Origin: an uncultured Candidatus Saccharibacteria bacterium
Lineage (GTDB): Bacteria > Patescibacteriota > Saccharimonadia > Saccharimonadales > Saccharimonadaceae
Assembly (NCBI GenBank): GCA_947253995.1
Contig: CAMYBM010000006.1
Coordinates: 1 to 25,114 of the forward strand
Direction of reading: 5' to 3'
DNA length: 25,114 bases
How positions within the stretch are numbered: position 1 is the first letter of the stretch; each line of letters opens with the position of its first letter. The position numbers were made by a program, and so were the translations under genes. This document shows, piece after piece, positions 8,694 to 17,463 of this stretch. Below the pieces are notes generated by a model. It was given only the letters and a program-made list of their open reading frames with translations. It made no database searches and was not told the origin of the DNA.

Positions 8694-9548
8694 CTATTTT
8701 ACCACTCTATCCAATTGAGCTAAGCGGTACCATTCATCTATAGTTAATTCTTGAGCACGCTTATTCGGATCAATTCCAGCAGACGTTAAAACTGCCTCCG
8801 CCTGTGTTTTGCTTGTCTTTAATCCAACGGCCAAGCTCGAACGTAGTTTCTTGCGCCGCTCACTGAATCCTGCGTTGACCAACGCAAAAAAATCTGCCTG
8901 TTGCGCCGGTGGAACTAATGGATGCAAGCGACGATGCAAAATTACTACCTGGGAGTCGACCTTTGGTATCGGCGTAAATTGTTTAGCCAAGACAACGGTA
9001 CCTAGCTCTACCTTAGCAAATACTTGCGCGCTGATTGCAATTAGCGACAGCTTGCCCGGCTGCGCCGCTAAGCGCTCTGCCACTTCTTTTTGCACTAGCA
9101 ACACAATTGTTTGCGGAGCATTATCTGCTGTTAATAGCTTTTTGATAATCTTAGCCGTTAAATTATACGGTATATTAGCTACTACTTTGTAGTTTCTAGG
9201 CAAAGAATCTAAATCAAACCGCAGAATATCTTGCTGAACTACAGCTAGATTATGCAACTCTACGTTTTTCCCAGTTAATATGCGCTGACGCTTAGAGATA
9301 TTATCCAAAAGGCTTTGCGCTAGATTCTGGTCAAACTCAACGGCTGTTACTTGCGCGGCACGGGCGCAAAGTTCAAGCGTTAAGGTGCCTAACCCCGGGC
9401 CAATTTCAAGTACGTGATCACTCTTTGTAAGATCAGCATAATCCGCTATTTTACTTAATACTACGGGATCAAATAAAAAATTCTGCCCTAAATCTTTATT
9501 TGCTTTAATATCCATCCTACCAATTGTGGCTTTTTGTCCACTTTTCAT
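8694..9548 (-). CDS. ksgA: 16S rRNA (adenine-N6,N6) dimethyltransferase
   Basis: Dimethylates two adjacent adenines in the 3'-terminal loop of 16S rRNA (A1518/A1519 in E. coli numbering), a late ribosome-assembly step. SAM-binding LGQNFL and VLEIGPGLGTLTLE, the acidic AVEFDQN, and the catalytic ANIPYN are all visible. The small C-terminal domain with RRKKLRSSL follows. Three in-frame ATGs compete. I prefer 9548 because GGAAGG lies six bases upstream; it overlaps the preceding gene by 32 bases. The ATG at 9515, just after that gene's stop, is the alternative and would give a shorter N-terminus with no usable ribosome binding site. The last codons contain a tRNA D-arm-like sequence (see findings). 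Confidence 0.93.
   Translation of the reverse strand: MKSGQKATIGRMDIKANKDLGQNFLFDPVVLSKIADYADLTKSDHVLEIGPGLGTLTLELCARAAQVTAVEFDQNLAQSLLDNISKRQRILTGKNVELHNLAVVQQDILRFDLDSLPRNYKVVANIPYNLTAKIIKKLLTADNAPQTIVLLVQKEVAERLAAQPGKLSLIAISAQVFAKVELGTVVLAKQFTPIPKVDSQVVILHRRLHPLVPPAQQADFFALVNAGFSERRKKLRSSLAVGLKTSKTQAEAVLTSAGIDPNKRAQELTIDEWYRLAQLDRVVK
8696..8704 (-). promoter_or_regulatory. metG extended -10, predicted leaderless
   Basis: Minus strand TGG-TAAAAT; the -10 (8696-8701) overlaps the ksgA TAG. Six bases separate it from the metG ATG at 8689. No clear -35 is seen. Confidence 0.55.
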
Positions 9549-10704
9549 AGGAGCCCTTCCACCCGCCATATCTGCTATTGGCATAATTAGTAAAATGCCT
9601 TAGCTGACAGATCGGGTCAACTTGCCAGTTCGGACAACTCCCCGATAAAGCGTTCAGCGAAGTCTGTCCTAGGCCGACATATTTACCGCTTTGGTTACGG
9701 GCATTTGGTCGCCAACCCGATTCATGACTGATAATAAACTCAACATAACCGTAGTCACTCGGAGCAATACCCGCCGCCGCCATCCAATCCTGATGGCTAC
9801 CAGCAGGCAACTCAACTTTAGATCCCACAATCTCAATTTGCTTGACAGGTGACACGACGATCGCCTCATTAATCTTGCTGCGCATCTGGCTACCGTCTTG
9901 GGCCTTCGCTACTTGGTATACAACAAGCTTCATTCCATTATGCCCTTCTTGCAAAACTTCCTTATAGCCTATCTTTTTACTAGGGTCAACCCGAGTTTCG
10001 GTTTCCATTGGAATATTCTCCGTTACATCAACCGTTGACTCACCCTCGCGATTAATGCTAAATGGCTTCATGTTAGCCACAACCGGCGTGTTCAAATCAA
10101 CTGAAACATGATCTGTATGCTGCAAATACACACCCATGGATTTAATTAACTCACCAACTGTTTTCGCCAGCGTATTAATCGTCACTGGTTTACCGTACAA
10201 AATAAACGACACTGGGCGCGAGCGTTTAACTTCTACGCGTTCACCAGCACCACCATTAGCGATAAAATCTTTAACCAAGCTACGCTTAACTTGGTCCCCT
10301 GCCTTGTAGTTACCCATTACATGGTTTACGATCTCGCCGCCATCCTGGTTGGCGGTCAACACACGTGATACCTTATTGCCATCAGCAACTGTCACCGAAC
10401 GCGCACGCTGAACGCTCAATACAATAACCGAACCTTTAAATTGATCGTTACCGTTCATGCTGGTTTGATCGCCATTGTTTAATTTAATCTTAGCGTCGCG
10501 CAAAGCATCATTTACATTCTTTGCGCGTGTTATAGTTGTACGTTCAACTGAACCATCATAAATCGTTACCATCTTGTTATCTGTTGGCATGACAGCCGCC
10601 AGTGCTGGCAACGGCAACATCAATATTAGCGCCGCTACGCCAAAAGACATAGTTGATATAACATCTCGCATTCTGAGGTGATAAGAGTAGAAAACTTTTA
10701 TCAT
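9517..10704 (-). CDS. Secreted DUF348/G5/lysozyme-like cell-wall protein
   Basis: Probable extracellular peptidoglycan-acting protein of the YabE/Rpf type. A signal peptide with core MSFGVAALILMLPLPALAA ends near residue 37. Three DUF348-like repeats follow (MVTIYDGSVERTT, SVTVADGNKVSR, PVSFILYGKPVTIN regions). A G5 domain comes next (about 225-300, with TENIPMETETRVDP and KEVLQEGHNG). The C-terminus is a lysozyme-like domain (about 305-395) with ISHESGW, whose Glu is the likely catalytic acid, then GLGQTS and RYGGWKGSYEKW. The start is uncertain: ATG 10704 lies 9 bases from a -10, so it would be leaderless, while ATG 10671 would give a 30-40-base leader but has no Shine-Dalgarno. It overlaps ksgA. 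Substrate specificity cannot be read from sequence. Confidence 0.88.
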   Translation of the reverse strand: MIKVFYSYHLRMRDVISTMSFGVAALILMLPLPALAAVMPTDNKMVTIYDGSVERTTITRAKNVNDALRDAKIKLNNGDQTSMNGNDQFKGSVIVLSVQRARSVTVADGNKVSRVLTANQDGGEIVNHVMGNYKAGDQVKRSLVKDFIANGGAGERVEVKRSRPVSFILYGKPVTINTLAKTVGELIKSMGVYLQHTDHVSVDLNTPVVANMKPFSINREGESTVDVTENIPMETETRVDPSKKIGYKEVLQEGHNGMKLVVYQVAKAQDGSQMRSKINEAIVVSPVKQIEIVGSKVELPAGSHQDWMAAAGIAPSDYGYVEFIISHESGWRPNARNQSGKYVGLGQTSLNALSGSCPNWQVDPICQLRHFTNYANSRYGGWKGSYEKWTKSHNW

Positions 10705-10713
10705 TCAAATGCT

Positions 10714-10743
10714 ATTTTAGCATAACATCAACGTTTAAATCAA
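10714..10743 (-). promoter_or_regulatory. Promoter of the G5/lysozyme-like gene and ksgA
   Basis: TTGATT (10738-10743), an 18-base spacer and TGC-extended TAAAAT (10714-10719) on the minus strand. It lies in the 44-base gap after uvrD. The sequence TTATGCTA around the -10 also occurs in the promoters of the surface protein and the 59-residue membrane protein. Confidence 0.6.
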
Positions 10744-10748
10744 TCTGC

Positions 10749-12929
10749 TTACGTAACTTTAACTAACGGAGCGTAGTCAACGTTGATACTCCGTTCACGA
10801 TCACTAAACGCCACCTTCACTACAGATCCGTTAATAGCTAACACTGTACCGCGGCCGAACACTTGATGACTAACCGTGTCGCCAACAGCTAGCTCAACTG
10901 CATCATATTCATAGTATGGCTCAGTATTTTTAGGATCAATTTTCGGCCTTGCCCAATCCGTATTACGATTATAATGCCGATAGTCACAATAACTCATATC
11001 ATCAATTAACTGGTTTCCAGCTGGCGACATGCCAACATCAGTTAAGAACTCTGATGGCGCATGATATTCGACCCGACCATGCGTCATACGACTCTTCGCG
11101 TAGCTCATAGTCAACAATTGTTTAGCTCGGGTCATACCGACATAACAAAGCCGACGGGCTTCCTCCATACTCTGCTCAGACAATACGTCTCGCGCGCTTG
11201 GGAACAAGCCATCTTCCATCCCCACCATATATACTATCGGAAACTCCAGCCCCTTGGCTGCATGCATCGTCATCATAGTTACAGCGTCATCGTCATTGGC
11301 ATCATCTGCCCCTGACACTAAAGCAACCTCCTCCAAAAAAGTACTTAGGTCGCCATATTGCTTAGCATCGCTCACTAATTCACCAACGTTTTCAATTCTA
11401 CTTTTAGCCTGCTGCGTGCCGTCATCCAAATAAACCGCATAATGAATTTGATCAACAATATACTGCAAGACCCGATCCGGTGTTGCGCTGTCGGCCAACT
11501 CACGTGCAACGCGAAATAGTTCACCCAGTTCGCTAAACTGATTACGGGCAATCGGACTTAGTGCTGAACAAGCGTCCACATCACACATTGATTCGATCAA
11601 ATCATGCGATCCTGTATTATGCCACTCCAAAAACTTATTTACAGAAGTGTCTCCCAATCGCCGTTTTGGCACGTTAACGATTCGGCGAAAACTAGCTTCA
11701 TCATGCGGTTGATAAACTACTCGCAAATAAGCTATTAAGTCTTTAACTTCGGCACGATCATAAAATCTCAGACCGCCGATGATCTTGTAAGGCAATGCCA
11801 ACTTACGAAATATCTGTTCAAGCGCGCGTGACTGCGCATTAGTACGATACAAGATAGCGCAGTCATGGTATGAACAGCAGCCCTGACCACGCAGCCGCTC
11901 AATACGATATCCAACTATTTCAGCCTCATTCAGCTCATTATAAGCCTCAATAAATTCTACCGGCTCACCGGCGCCGGCCTTGGTCCAAAGGCGTTTATCG
12001 CTACGCTCCACATTTTTCGCAATAATATTATGCGCCGCATTTAGAATGTTACCTGTTGATCGGTAATTCTGCTCTAACTTAATGACTTTAGCTCCCTTAA
12101 AATCACGCGAAAAATTTAGAATGTTAGTAAAATCCGCACCGCGCCAACTGTAAATTGATTGCCAATCGTCGCCCACGGCACAAATATTGCGCTGCTGATT
12201 CAATAACAGCTTAACGATCTGATACTGTACGTGATTAGTATCTTGGTACTCATCAATTAGAATATATTTAAACCGTTGCTGCAGCTCATCGCGAACTGTT
12301 GAACAATCTTTTAGTAGATGAAGAGCCTCGAGCAAAAGATCATCAAAATCCAAGGCAAACTGCTTAACGCGCCGCTCTTCGTACTGGCGAAAAATCTCCG
12401 CAATCAGCAGAGCTTGACGATTATGCGCCTTTTTGGCGTATTCCTCAACCGTGCCACCCTCACTCTTAACATTAGAAATAATCGCCGCTACATGTTTTGG
12501 GGTTATCTCTCGATCCGATACAGCAAAATCTTTCAAAATATTACGGATTGTGAGTAGCCTATCGTCCTCATCAAAAATGATAAAATTATTTGGTATGCCG
12601 ACGCTGTCGCCATAGCGCCGTAAAATCCGTACTGCAATTGAGTGGAATGTCCCCATCCATGGCATAAAATTACGCTCGTTTGGCCGACCAATCAACTGAG
12701 CCAAACGATCTCGCATCTCACCGGCTGCCTTGTTTGTAAATGTAACTGCTAAAATTTCGTATTCTTTGGCTAATTGACGCGCTAAAATGTAGGCGATACG
12801 GTGTGTCAAAGTCTTAGTCTTGCCCGAACCAGCGCCGGCAATAACAAGCAATGGACCTTCCGTCGCCTCAACAGCCTGACGCTGTTTAGCGTTTAAACCC
12901 AGTAATATATTGTCGATACAGTGATCCAT
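10749..12929 (-). CDS. UvrD/PcrA-type superfamily 1 DNA helicase
   Basis: ATP-driven 3'-5' helicase for repair and replication upkeep. Motifs in order: Q-motif LNAKQRQAV, Walker A AGAGSGKTKTL (about 31-41), DEYQDTN, GDDWQSIYSWRGAD, LEQNYRST, MTMHAAKGLEFPIVYMVGMEDG, and CYVGMTRAKQLL. The C-terminal 50 residues (VGDTVSHQVFGRGTVLAI onward) resemble the small Tudor/SH3-like tail by which PcrA and UvrD contact RNA polymerase. 726 residues is typical. I cannot choose between the names uvrD and pcrA from sequence alone. It follows the preceding gene by 8 bases and has no clear ribosome binding site, so it is probably translated by coupling. Confidence 0.95.
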   Translation of the reverse strand: MDHCIDNILLGLNAKQRQAVEATEGPLLVIAGAGSGKTKTLTHRIAYILARQLAKEYEILAVTFTNKAAGEMRDRLAQLIGRPNERNFMPWMGTFHSIAVRILRRYGDSVGIPNNFIIFDEDDRLLTIRNILKDFAVSDREITPKHVAAIISNVKSEGGTVEEYAKKAHNRQALLIAEIFRQYEERRVKQFALDFDDLLLEALHLLKDCSTVRDELQQRFKYILIDEYQDTNHVQYQIVKLLLNQQRNICAVGDDWQSIYSWRGADFTNILNFSRDFKGAKVIKLEQNYRSTGNILNAAHNIIAKNVERSDKRLWTKAGAGEPVEFIEAYNELNEAEIVGYRIERLRGQGCCSYHDCAILYRTNAQSRALEQIFRKLALPYKIIGGLRFYDRAEVKDLIAYLRVVYQPHDEASFRRIVNVPKRRLGDTSVNKFLEWHNTGSHDLIESMCDVDACSALSPIARNQFSELGELFRVARELADSATPDRVLQYIVDQIHYAVYLDDGTQQAKSRIENVGELVSDAKQYGDLSTFLEEVALVSGADDANDDDAVTMMTMHAAKGLEFPIVYMVGMEDGLFPSARDVLSEQSMEEARRLCYVGMTRAKQLLTMSYAKSRMTHGRVEYHAPSEFLTDVGMSPAGNQLIDDMSYCDYRHYNRNTDWARPKIDPKNTEPYYEYDAVELAVGDTVSHQVFGRGTVLAINGSVVKVAFSDRERSINVDYAPLVKVT

Positions 12930-12937
12930 TGGCTACT

Positions 12938-13945
12938 TTACTTTAAGGTTAGTAAACCGTCTAGATCACCACTAATGTAAAGATAGGCGCAGGTTAACGA
13001 CACAATAACCAGCACTAGCATAATTGCCATAAATTTAGACCAAGCTGATAGATGATGCGGCAGATCGGCCTCAATTTCATCGTCAGGGGTCATCGCATGT
13101 GTACCTTCTGGTTCTGTTGCACCAATTTGATCAAGTTTTGACATTGGACGCTGGCGACGGGGCGGACGAACTGGCTTTTGGTGCGCTTGATTAGTCTGGA
13201 TATCAGCAATAAAACTATCAATTGTATCCGGGTCAACTGAATCATTCTTAGTGACTTCCACTGACTTCGGCTGACTAGCCTGCGATTTAATCTTGCCAAG
13301 TGGCGCTTTCTTAATAGTAACACCAGCTAAAAACGGCGATGCCGGCTCTTCGGCTTTATTTAATACTGGAGTATTTTCGGTTTCTTCAATTGGCCGAGGC
13401 TGCTGCAATGCGCGCTTTGACAAACGATCGCTATACTTGATGACACGATGTATTGCCTTGGTCGGCGTAGAGTTTGTTTTATCCGATGGATGTTCTGCTA
13501 CCTGCTCAACTTCCTGTCCTGGTTGCTCAACGTTAGCTTCCGGTTCCGGTTGAACGGCGTGCTTAGCTATAGCAATGGTTGATTGAGTTTCAGTCAGCTC
13601 TGCCGCTGGTTCGCGACTAGAACTCTGCTTGCTTAGCTCTGCCTGTTCGCGGCGTTCCTTGCGCTCTTTCGCTAGTTGACGATCAATTGCCGCAGCTCGT
13701 TGCTTGCGCCGCGCAATCACCTGAGCCCAAGCATCTTCTTTACTCGTATTAGTTACTGTCTTGCCCGGAGTAATATCCATCGTACGACGAGAAGTTTTCT
13801 GTTTTGTCGGCTTAGTTACTGGCGGTACCGTCGTTGGCGCTGACGATGACTGCTGTGTTGGTTTAGCCTCGTCTGAAGTTGCCGCCTTCGTAGTAGACAT
13901 CTCTTGGATAACGCGATCCAACTCTTCAAAATCAAGATCCGACAT
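12938..13945 (-). CDS. Unknown tail-anchored, largely disordered protein
   Basis: No family recognised. 335 residues, rich in Gln, Thr, Ser, Pro, Glu and Lys, and probably disordered for most of its length. Three parts stand out: an acidic N-terminus (MSDLDFEELDRVIQEM); a basic helical stretch (about 70-105, WAQVIARRKQRAAAIDRQLA onward) that could be a short coiled coil; and one C-terminal membrane segment (about 304-327, FMAIMLVLVIVSLTCAYLYI) leaving about 10 residues outside. The bulk is therefore probably cytoplasmic and held at the membrane by its tail. It shares one base with the tpiA stop (TAATG) and has AGGAG upstream. The position between tpiA and uvrD gives no clear hint of its job. 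Confidence 0.8.
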   Translation of the reverse strand: MSDLDFEELDRVIQEMSTTKAATSDEAKPTQQSSSAPTTVPPVTKPTKQKTSRRTMDITPGKTVTNTSKEDAWAQVIARRKQRAAAIDRQLAKERKERREQAELSKQSSSREPAAELTETQSTIAIAKHAVQPEPEANVEQPGQEVEQVAEHPSDKTNSTPTKAIHRVIKYSDRLSKRALQQPRPIEETENTPVLNKAEEPASPFLAGVTIKKAPLGKIKSQASQPKSVEVTKNDSVDPDTIDSFIADIQTNQAHQKPVRPPRRQRPMSKLDQIGATEPEGTHAMTPDDEIEADLPHHLSAWSKFMAIMLVLVIVSLTCAYLYISGDLDGLLTLK

Positions 13946-14721
13946 TAGTCAACATTCTCCTGTTTAGCAACTTCAGCTGCAGTCTCAACCAAACTAGCGA
14001 ATTCTCTCGCGTCCAAACTATTACGACCGACTAATAGACCATTAATACCCTTCGCGAGCATAAAGTCATGCTGATTTATCGCGCTAACACTACCGCCATA
14101 TAGAATTGGCACTTTCTGCGCCGCCGCGCGGCCAAATAAATGAGCTATCTGCGTGCGAATCACGCTTGCTGCAAACTCTATATCCTTAACTTGCGGAGTA
14201 TGCCCAGTGCCAATAGCCCATACTGGTTCGTAAGCAATAATAACATTGTCCAATTCATCCGAGCTGACATTCATTAAGCCTGAAGCAACTTGATCATTCA
14301 AAACGTGTTCAGTGTCGTTGTCGGCCCGCTCTAATTCTGTTTCACCGACGCAAAGCACAGGCGACAACTCATTGCGCAAAGCAGCTTGCACCTTAAAACG
14401 AATATCCCGATCATCTTCGTCAAAAATATGACGGCGTTCGCTGTGCCCGATAATAACATATTGCGCTAAACCCCGTAACTGCGTAGCGCTAACTTCACCA
14501 GTAAACGCCCCGCTATCACGCCAATAGCAATTTTGAGCACCAAGCTTCATTTGACGATGATTAATTTGGAGCGACAGCGGTTCCAACGCTAAAAACCCCG
14601 GGCAAATAATCGTTTCAACACCACGTCTAATTGGCACAACCTGAGCCAATTTCGCCACGAACAACGATGCCTCGTGCACGTTAAGATTCATTTTCCAATT
14701 ACCGATAATGTATTTCTTCAT
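13945..14721 (-). CDS. tpiA: Triosephosphate isomerase
   Basis: Interconverts dihydroxyacetone phosphate and glyceraldehyde-3-phosphate. Active-site residues are all there: Lys in GNWKMN, His in VIIGHSERRH, Glu in AYEPVWAIGTG, and the phosphate-binding LYGGSVS. 258 residues is normal. The start at 14721 has AGGGGG a few bases upstream, and a separate promoter lies in the 50-base gap after pgk. It heads a unit with the tail-anchored protein and the helicase, immediately downstream of pyk-pgk, so three lower-glycolysis genes sit together. No gapA, eno or gpm is in the window. Confidence 0.97.
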   Translation of the reverse strand: MKKYIIGNWKMNLNVHEASLFVAKLAQVVPIRRGVETIICPGFLALEPLSLQINHRQMKLGAQNCYWRDSGAFTGEVSATQLRGLAQYVIIGHSERRHIFDEDDRDIRFKVQAALRNELSPVLCVGETELERADNDTEHVLNDQVASGLMNVSSDELDNVIIAYEPVWAIGTGHTPQVKDIEFAASVIRTQIAHLFGRAAAQKVPILYGGSVSAINQHDFMLAKGINGLLVGRNSLDAREFASLVETAAEVAKQENVD

Positions 14722-14741
14722 ATGCCCCCTAATTTAAATCT

Positions 14742-14750
14742 ATTTTAGCA
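14742..14750 (-). promoter_or_regulatory. tpiA extended -10
   Basis: Minus strand TGC-TAAAAT (-10 at 14742-14747) after the pgk stop. The predicted leader is about 14 bases and holds AGGGGG, so this first gene uses a Shine-Dalgarno. The -35 is weak. Confidence 0.55.
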
Positions 14751-14771
14751 TATAGCTTACAAATATCGAAA

Positions 14772-16001
14772 CTACAAGCGCCAGAGCAGAGCAGCAATAC
14801 CTGGAAGAGTCTCGCCAGCCATTAACGACAAGCTAGCACCGCCGCCAGTTGAAACATGGCTAAAGCTACCACCATCCAAAGCGTCCCATTTACGAACAAA
14901 GTCGGCCGTATCGCCACCGCCAATAATACTGGTAACTTGTTCGTTCTTGGCTAAAGCCATGGCCAACCGCGCAGAGGCATGGGCAAATTGCTGATACTCT
15001 GCCATCCCCAAAGTCCCATTCCAAATTACCGTATGGCTATCGCTAATTACGCGATCAATCGTATCAATCGTTTTTTCACCTAAATCATAAATAACCTGAC
15101 CTGGCTTGACTTCTGACAAAGCAACCTCGTGTCGCGGATCGTCCAAACTGCCAGTTTCGGCAACTGCAACATCGCGCGGCAAGATAAAATGCTCTTCGTA
15201 AGAATCGCCGTACTTAGACTTAGCTGAAGCTAAAACATCCGCTACGATACCTTCAACGCTATCTTCTACCAAACTATTACCAACCGGGTAGCCTAAATGC
15301 CGCAAAAAATTGTTTGCTAAGGCGCCGCCAACAATGACATTGTCAGCTACTGCAATAAATTTCTTAATCAGAGCAATCTTATCACTAATTTTTGCGCCAC
15401 CGATTACTGCTGTCATCGGACGCTTTGGTGCTTGCATCGCTCGCTTAATAGCTAGATACTCTCGCTCAACTAACAGCCCAGCCACGGCAGGTAAATATTC
15501 CGTAATAGACGTAGTCGAAGCGTCAGCACGATGAACTACACCGAAACCATCTTGAACAAACACCTCACTGGCCGTATCTTTAGCCAACGCAGCTGCGAAC
15601 TTACTGTCGTTTGCCTTCTCTTCTGGATGAAAACGCAAATTTTCTAGCAAAACGAGCTCGCCGGTTTTTTGCTGCTTAACCGCCTGACGCACTTTCTCCC
15701 CTATGCAGTCATCGATAAAGTTAACTGTGCAATCCAACTTTGCCGCCAACGCTCTAGCTACTGGCAGAAGTGAGTACTCGGCATCATCTTTACTCTTAGG
15801 CCGCCCTAGGTGCGACACAATTACCACTTTTGCCTGCTGCTCCAACAGATAGCGCACTGTAGGGAGTGACGCTACTATACGATAATCATCGGTAATTTTC
15901 CCATTCTTAAGTGGTACATTATAATCAGCTCGCAGCAAGACTCGCTTGCCGCGCAAGTCAATATCTTTCACTGTCTGATACGGAAAATTAACCCGATTCA
16001 T
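14772..16001 (-). CDS. pgk: Phosphoglycerate kinase
   Basis: Makes ATP and 3-phosphoglycerate from 1,3-bisphosphoglycerate and ADP. Family marks: LLRADYNVPL, SHLGRPK, LLENLRFHPEE, FVQDGFGVVHRADAST, MTAVIGGAKISDKI, VIWNGTLGMAEY, IIGGGDTADFV and STGGGASL. 409 residues, full length. The start has GGGAGGG upstream and lies 10 bases after the pyk stop, so it is the second gene of a pyk-pgk unit. The order of catalysis is pgk before pyk, with enolase and mutase encoded elsewhere. Confidence 0.97.
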   Translation of the reverse strand: MNRVNFPYQTVKDIDLRGKRVLLRADYNVPLKNGKITDDYRIVASLPTVRYLLEQQAKVVIVSHLGRPKSKDDAEYSLLPVARALAAKLDCTVNFIDDCIGEKVRQAVKQQKTGELVLLENLRFHPEEKANDSKFAAALAKDTASEVFVQDGFGVVHRADASTTSITEYLPAVAGLLVEREYLAIKRAMQAPKRPMTAVIGGAKISDKIALIKKFIAVADNVIVGGALANNFLRHLGYPVGNSLVEDSVEGIVADVLASAKSKYGDSYEEHFILPRDVAVAETGSLDDPRHEVALSEVKPGQVIYDLGEKTIDTIDRVISDSHTVIWNGTLGMAEYQQFAHASARLAMALAKNEQVTSIIGGGDTADFVRKWDALDGGSFSHVSTGGGASLSLMAGETLPGIAALLWRL

Positions 16002-16011
16002 CTTACCCTCC

Positions 16012-17433
16012 CTATTTACAAATATCTAACAGCTGGATTGTATCTGCACTTGGCGCGTCATCTGCGGTCTGGCGAACCAAAACCACGCGCGCGCAAGACT
16101 TACCGAAGAAACCGTCTTCTACTAGTTGCCGCGCGACTTTCTCGCCATCACCTCTTGCCCCGACAAAACTTTGTGTATTGTAAATCAAGCTAGCACGATT
16201 AGCGGCTCGCTGATTATGCGCAACAGCAATAATTGCTTGATTCGGCCGCTGAACTGCAATATTACGCGCCATATTGCAACCTCTGGTTTCAACAACAATT
16301 GCGTCAGCGTTGTCGCTATTAGCCAGATTAACTGCCGCTTTACCAATGCCATTACGTTGCGGATCACTACCGCACCGTTCATATAAGTTATACACAGACT
16401 GGTGTTGCTGCGTATATTGCAGCACCTTATTCATCACCGTTACGGCCTCCACAGGGTATTTGCCCATTGCTGTTTCATCAGACAACATAACTGCATCTGC
16501 GCCTTCGATTGCTGCCGTCGCGACATCATTCACCTCAGCTCGAGTTGGCTCGGGATTATCTACCATCGAACCTAGCATCTGTGTGGCAACAATGCATAAC
16601 TTGCAATAACGTTGGCAAAGTTCAATAATGCGTCGTTCAATCACTGGAACAATCTCAGCGCCAGCCTCAACCGCGAGATCGCCGCGTGCTACCATTACGC
16701 CATCAGCCGCCTTGACGATACTTTCTAGATTAGCTGGATCAGCCGCCGTCTTAGTTTCAAGCTTCACAATAATTGGGCGGTCACTGCCCTTACTCTTGAT
16801 GATACTACGCAAATACTCAACATCAGCAGCAGTGTGGACAAACGACAAAGCTGTATAATCGATATCCTGATTCAGCCCCCACTCAAGATCGGCTAAGTCC
16901 TTATCGGTTAAGACCGGGATGCTCTTGCCCTTCATATCAGGCAAATTGATTGCCTTGTTTGAGATGACAAAACCATCATTCATTGCCTTTACCCAAACAG
17001 TTTTTCCTTCGATCGACTGCACAATAGTTTTGATTTTGCCATCAAATAAATAGATGGCATCGCCTACATCACATTTATCACTCAAATCATATTGTGACGG
17101 CAAATTGTTGCCACCATCATGCTCAATGCCATAAGTCAAGCCAAAAACATCATCACGCTTAATGTCGTAGCGCATCTCATCTTTTAAGTGTCCTAAGCGA
17201 ATCTTCGGCCCTTGCAAATCTTGCAAAATAGCAACGTTGCGCCCAATCCTTGCGCTGATCTCACGAATGTACTTAATTTCATTTAATCGCTCTTGCTCAT
17301 TCCCGTGGCTAAAATTCATGCGGCAAGCATTTACGCCCGCACGAATAATCTTTTCTAAAATTTCTGGGTCGTCCACAGCGGGCCCAATCGTAGCTAAAAT
17401 TTTAGTACGTTTAATTCTATTAATTTGTGTCAT
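16012..17433 (-). CDS. pyk: Pyruvate kinase
   Basis: Last ATP-making step of glycolysis, phosphoenolpyruvate to pyruvate. Conserved stretches: TKILATIGPAVDDPE, RMNFSHGN, LQDLQGPKIRLG, the catalytic-lysine region PIIVKLETK, VMVARGDLAVE, and ATQMLGSMVDNPEPTRAEVN followed by GADAVMLSDETAMGKYP. The normal MLSGETA reads MLSDETA here, a mild change. The C-terminal domain (about 355-473) is present, so allosteric control is possible. 473 residues. ATG 17433 lies 7 bases from an extended -10, so the mRNA is predicted leaderless. Confidence 0.96.
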   Translation of the reverse strand: MTQINRIKRTKILATIGPAVDDPEILEKIIRAGVNACRMNFSHGNEQERLNEIKYIREISARIGRNVAILQDLQGPKIRLGHLKDEMRYDIKRDDVFGLTYGIEHDGGNNLPSQYDLSDKCDVGDAIYLFDGKIKTIVQSIEGKTVWVKAMNDGFVISNKAINLPDMKGKSIPVLTDKDLADLEWGLNQDIDYTALSFVHTAADVEYLRSIIKSKGSDRPIIVKLETKTAADPANLESIVKAADGVMVARGDLAVEAGAEIVPVIERRIIELCQRYCKLCIVATQMLGSMVDNPEPTRAEVNDVATAAIEGADAVMLSDETAMGKYPVEAVTVMNKVLQYTQQHQSVYNLYERCGSDPQRNGIGKAAVNLANSDNADAIVVETRGCNMARNIAVQRPNQAIIAVAHNQRAANRASLIYNTQSFVGARGDGEKVARQLVEDGFFGKSCARVVLVRQTADDAPSADTIQLLDICK

Positions 17434-17440
17434 ACTTTAC

Positions 17441-17449
17441 ATTGTAGCA
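17441..17449 (-). promoter_or_regulatory. pyk-pgk extended -10, predicted leaderless
   Basis: Minus strand TGC-TACAAT (-10 at 17441-17446), 7 bases from the pyk ATG. The 12-base string TTGTGCTACAAT is identical in the tRNA-Arg(UCG)/folD promoter. No convincing -35 is seen. Confidence 0.55.
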
Positions 17450-17463
17450 CAAAACGATCGTGG

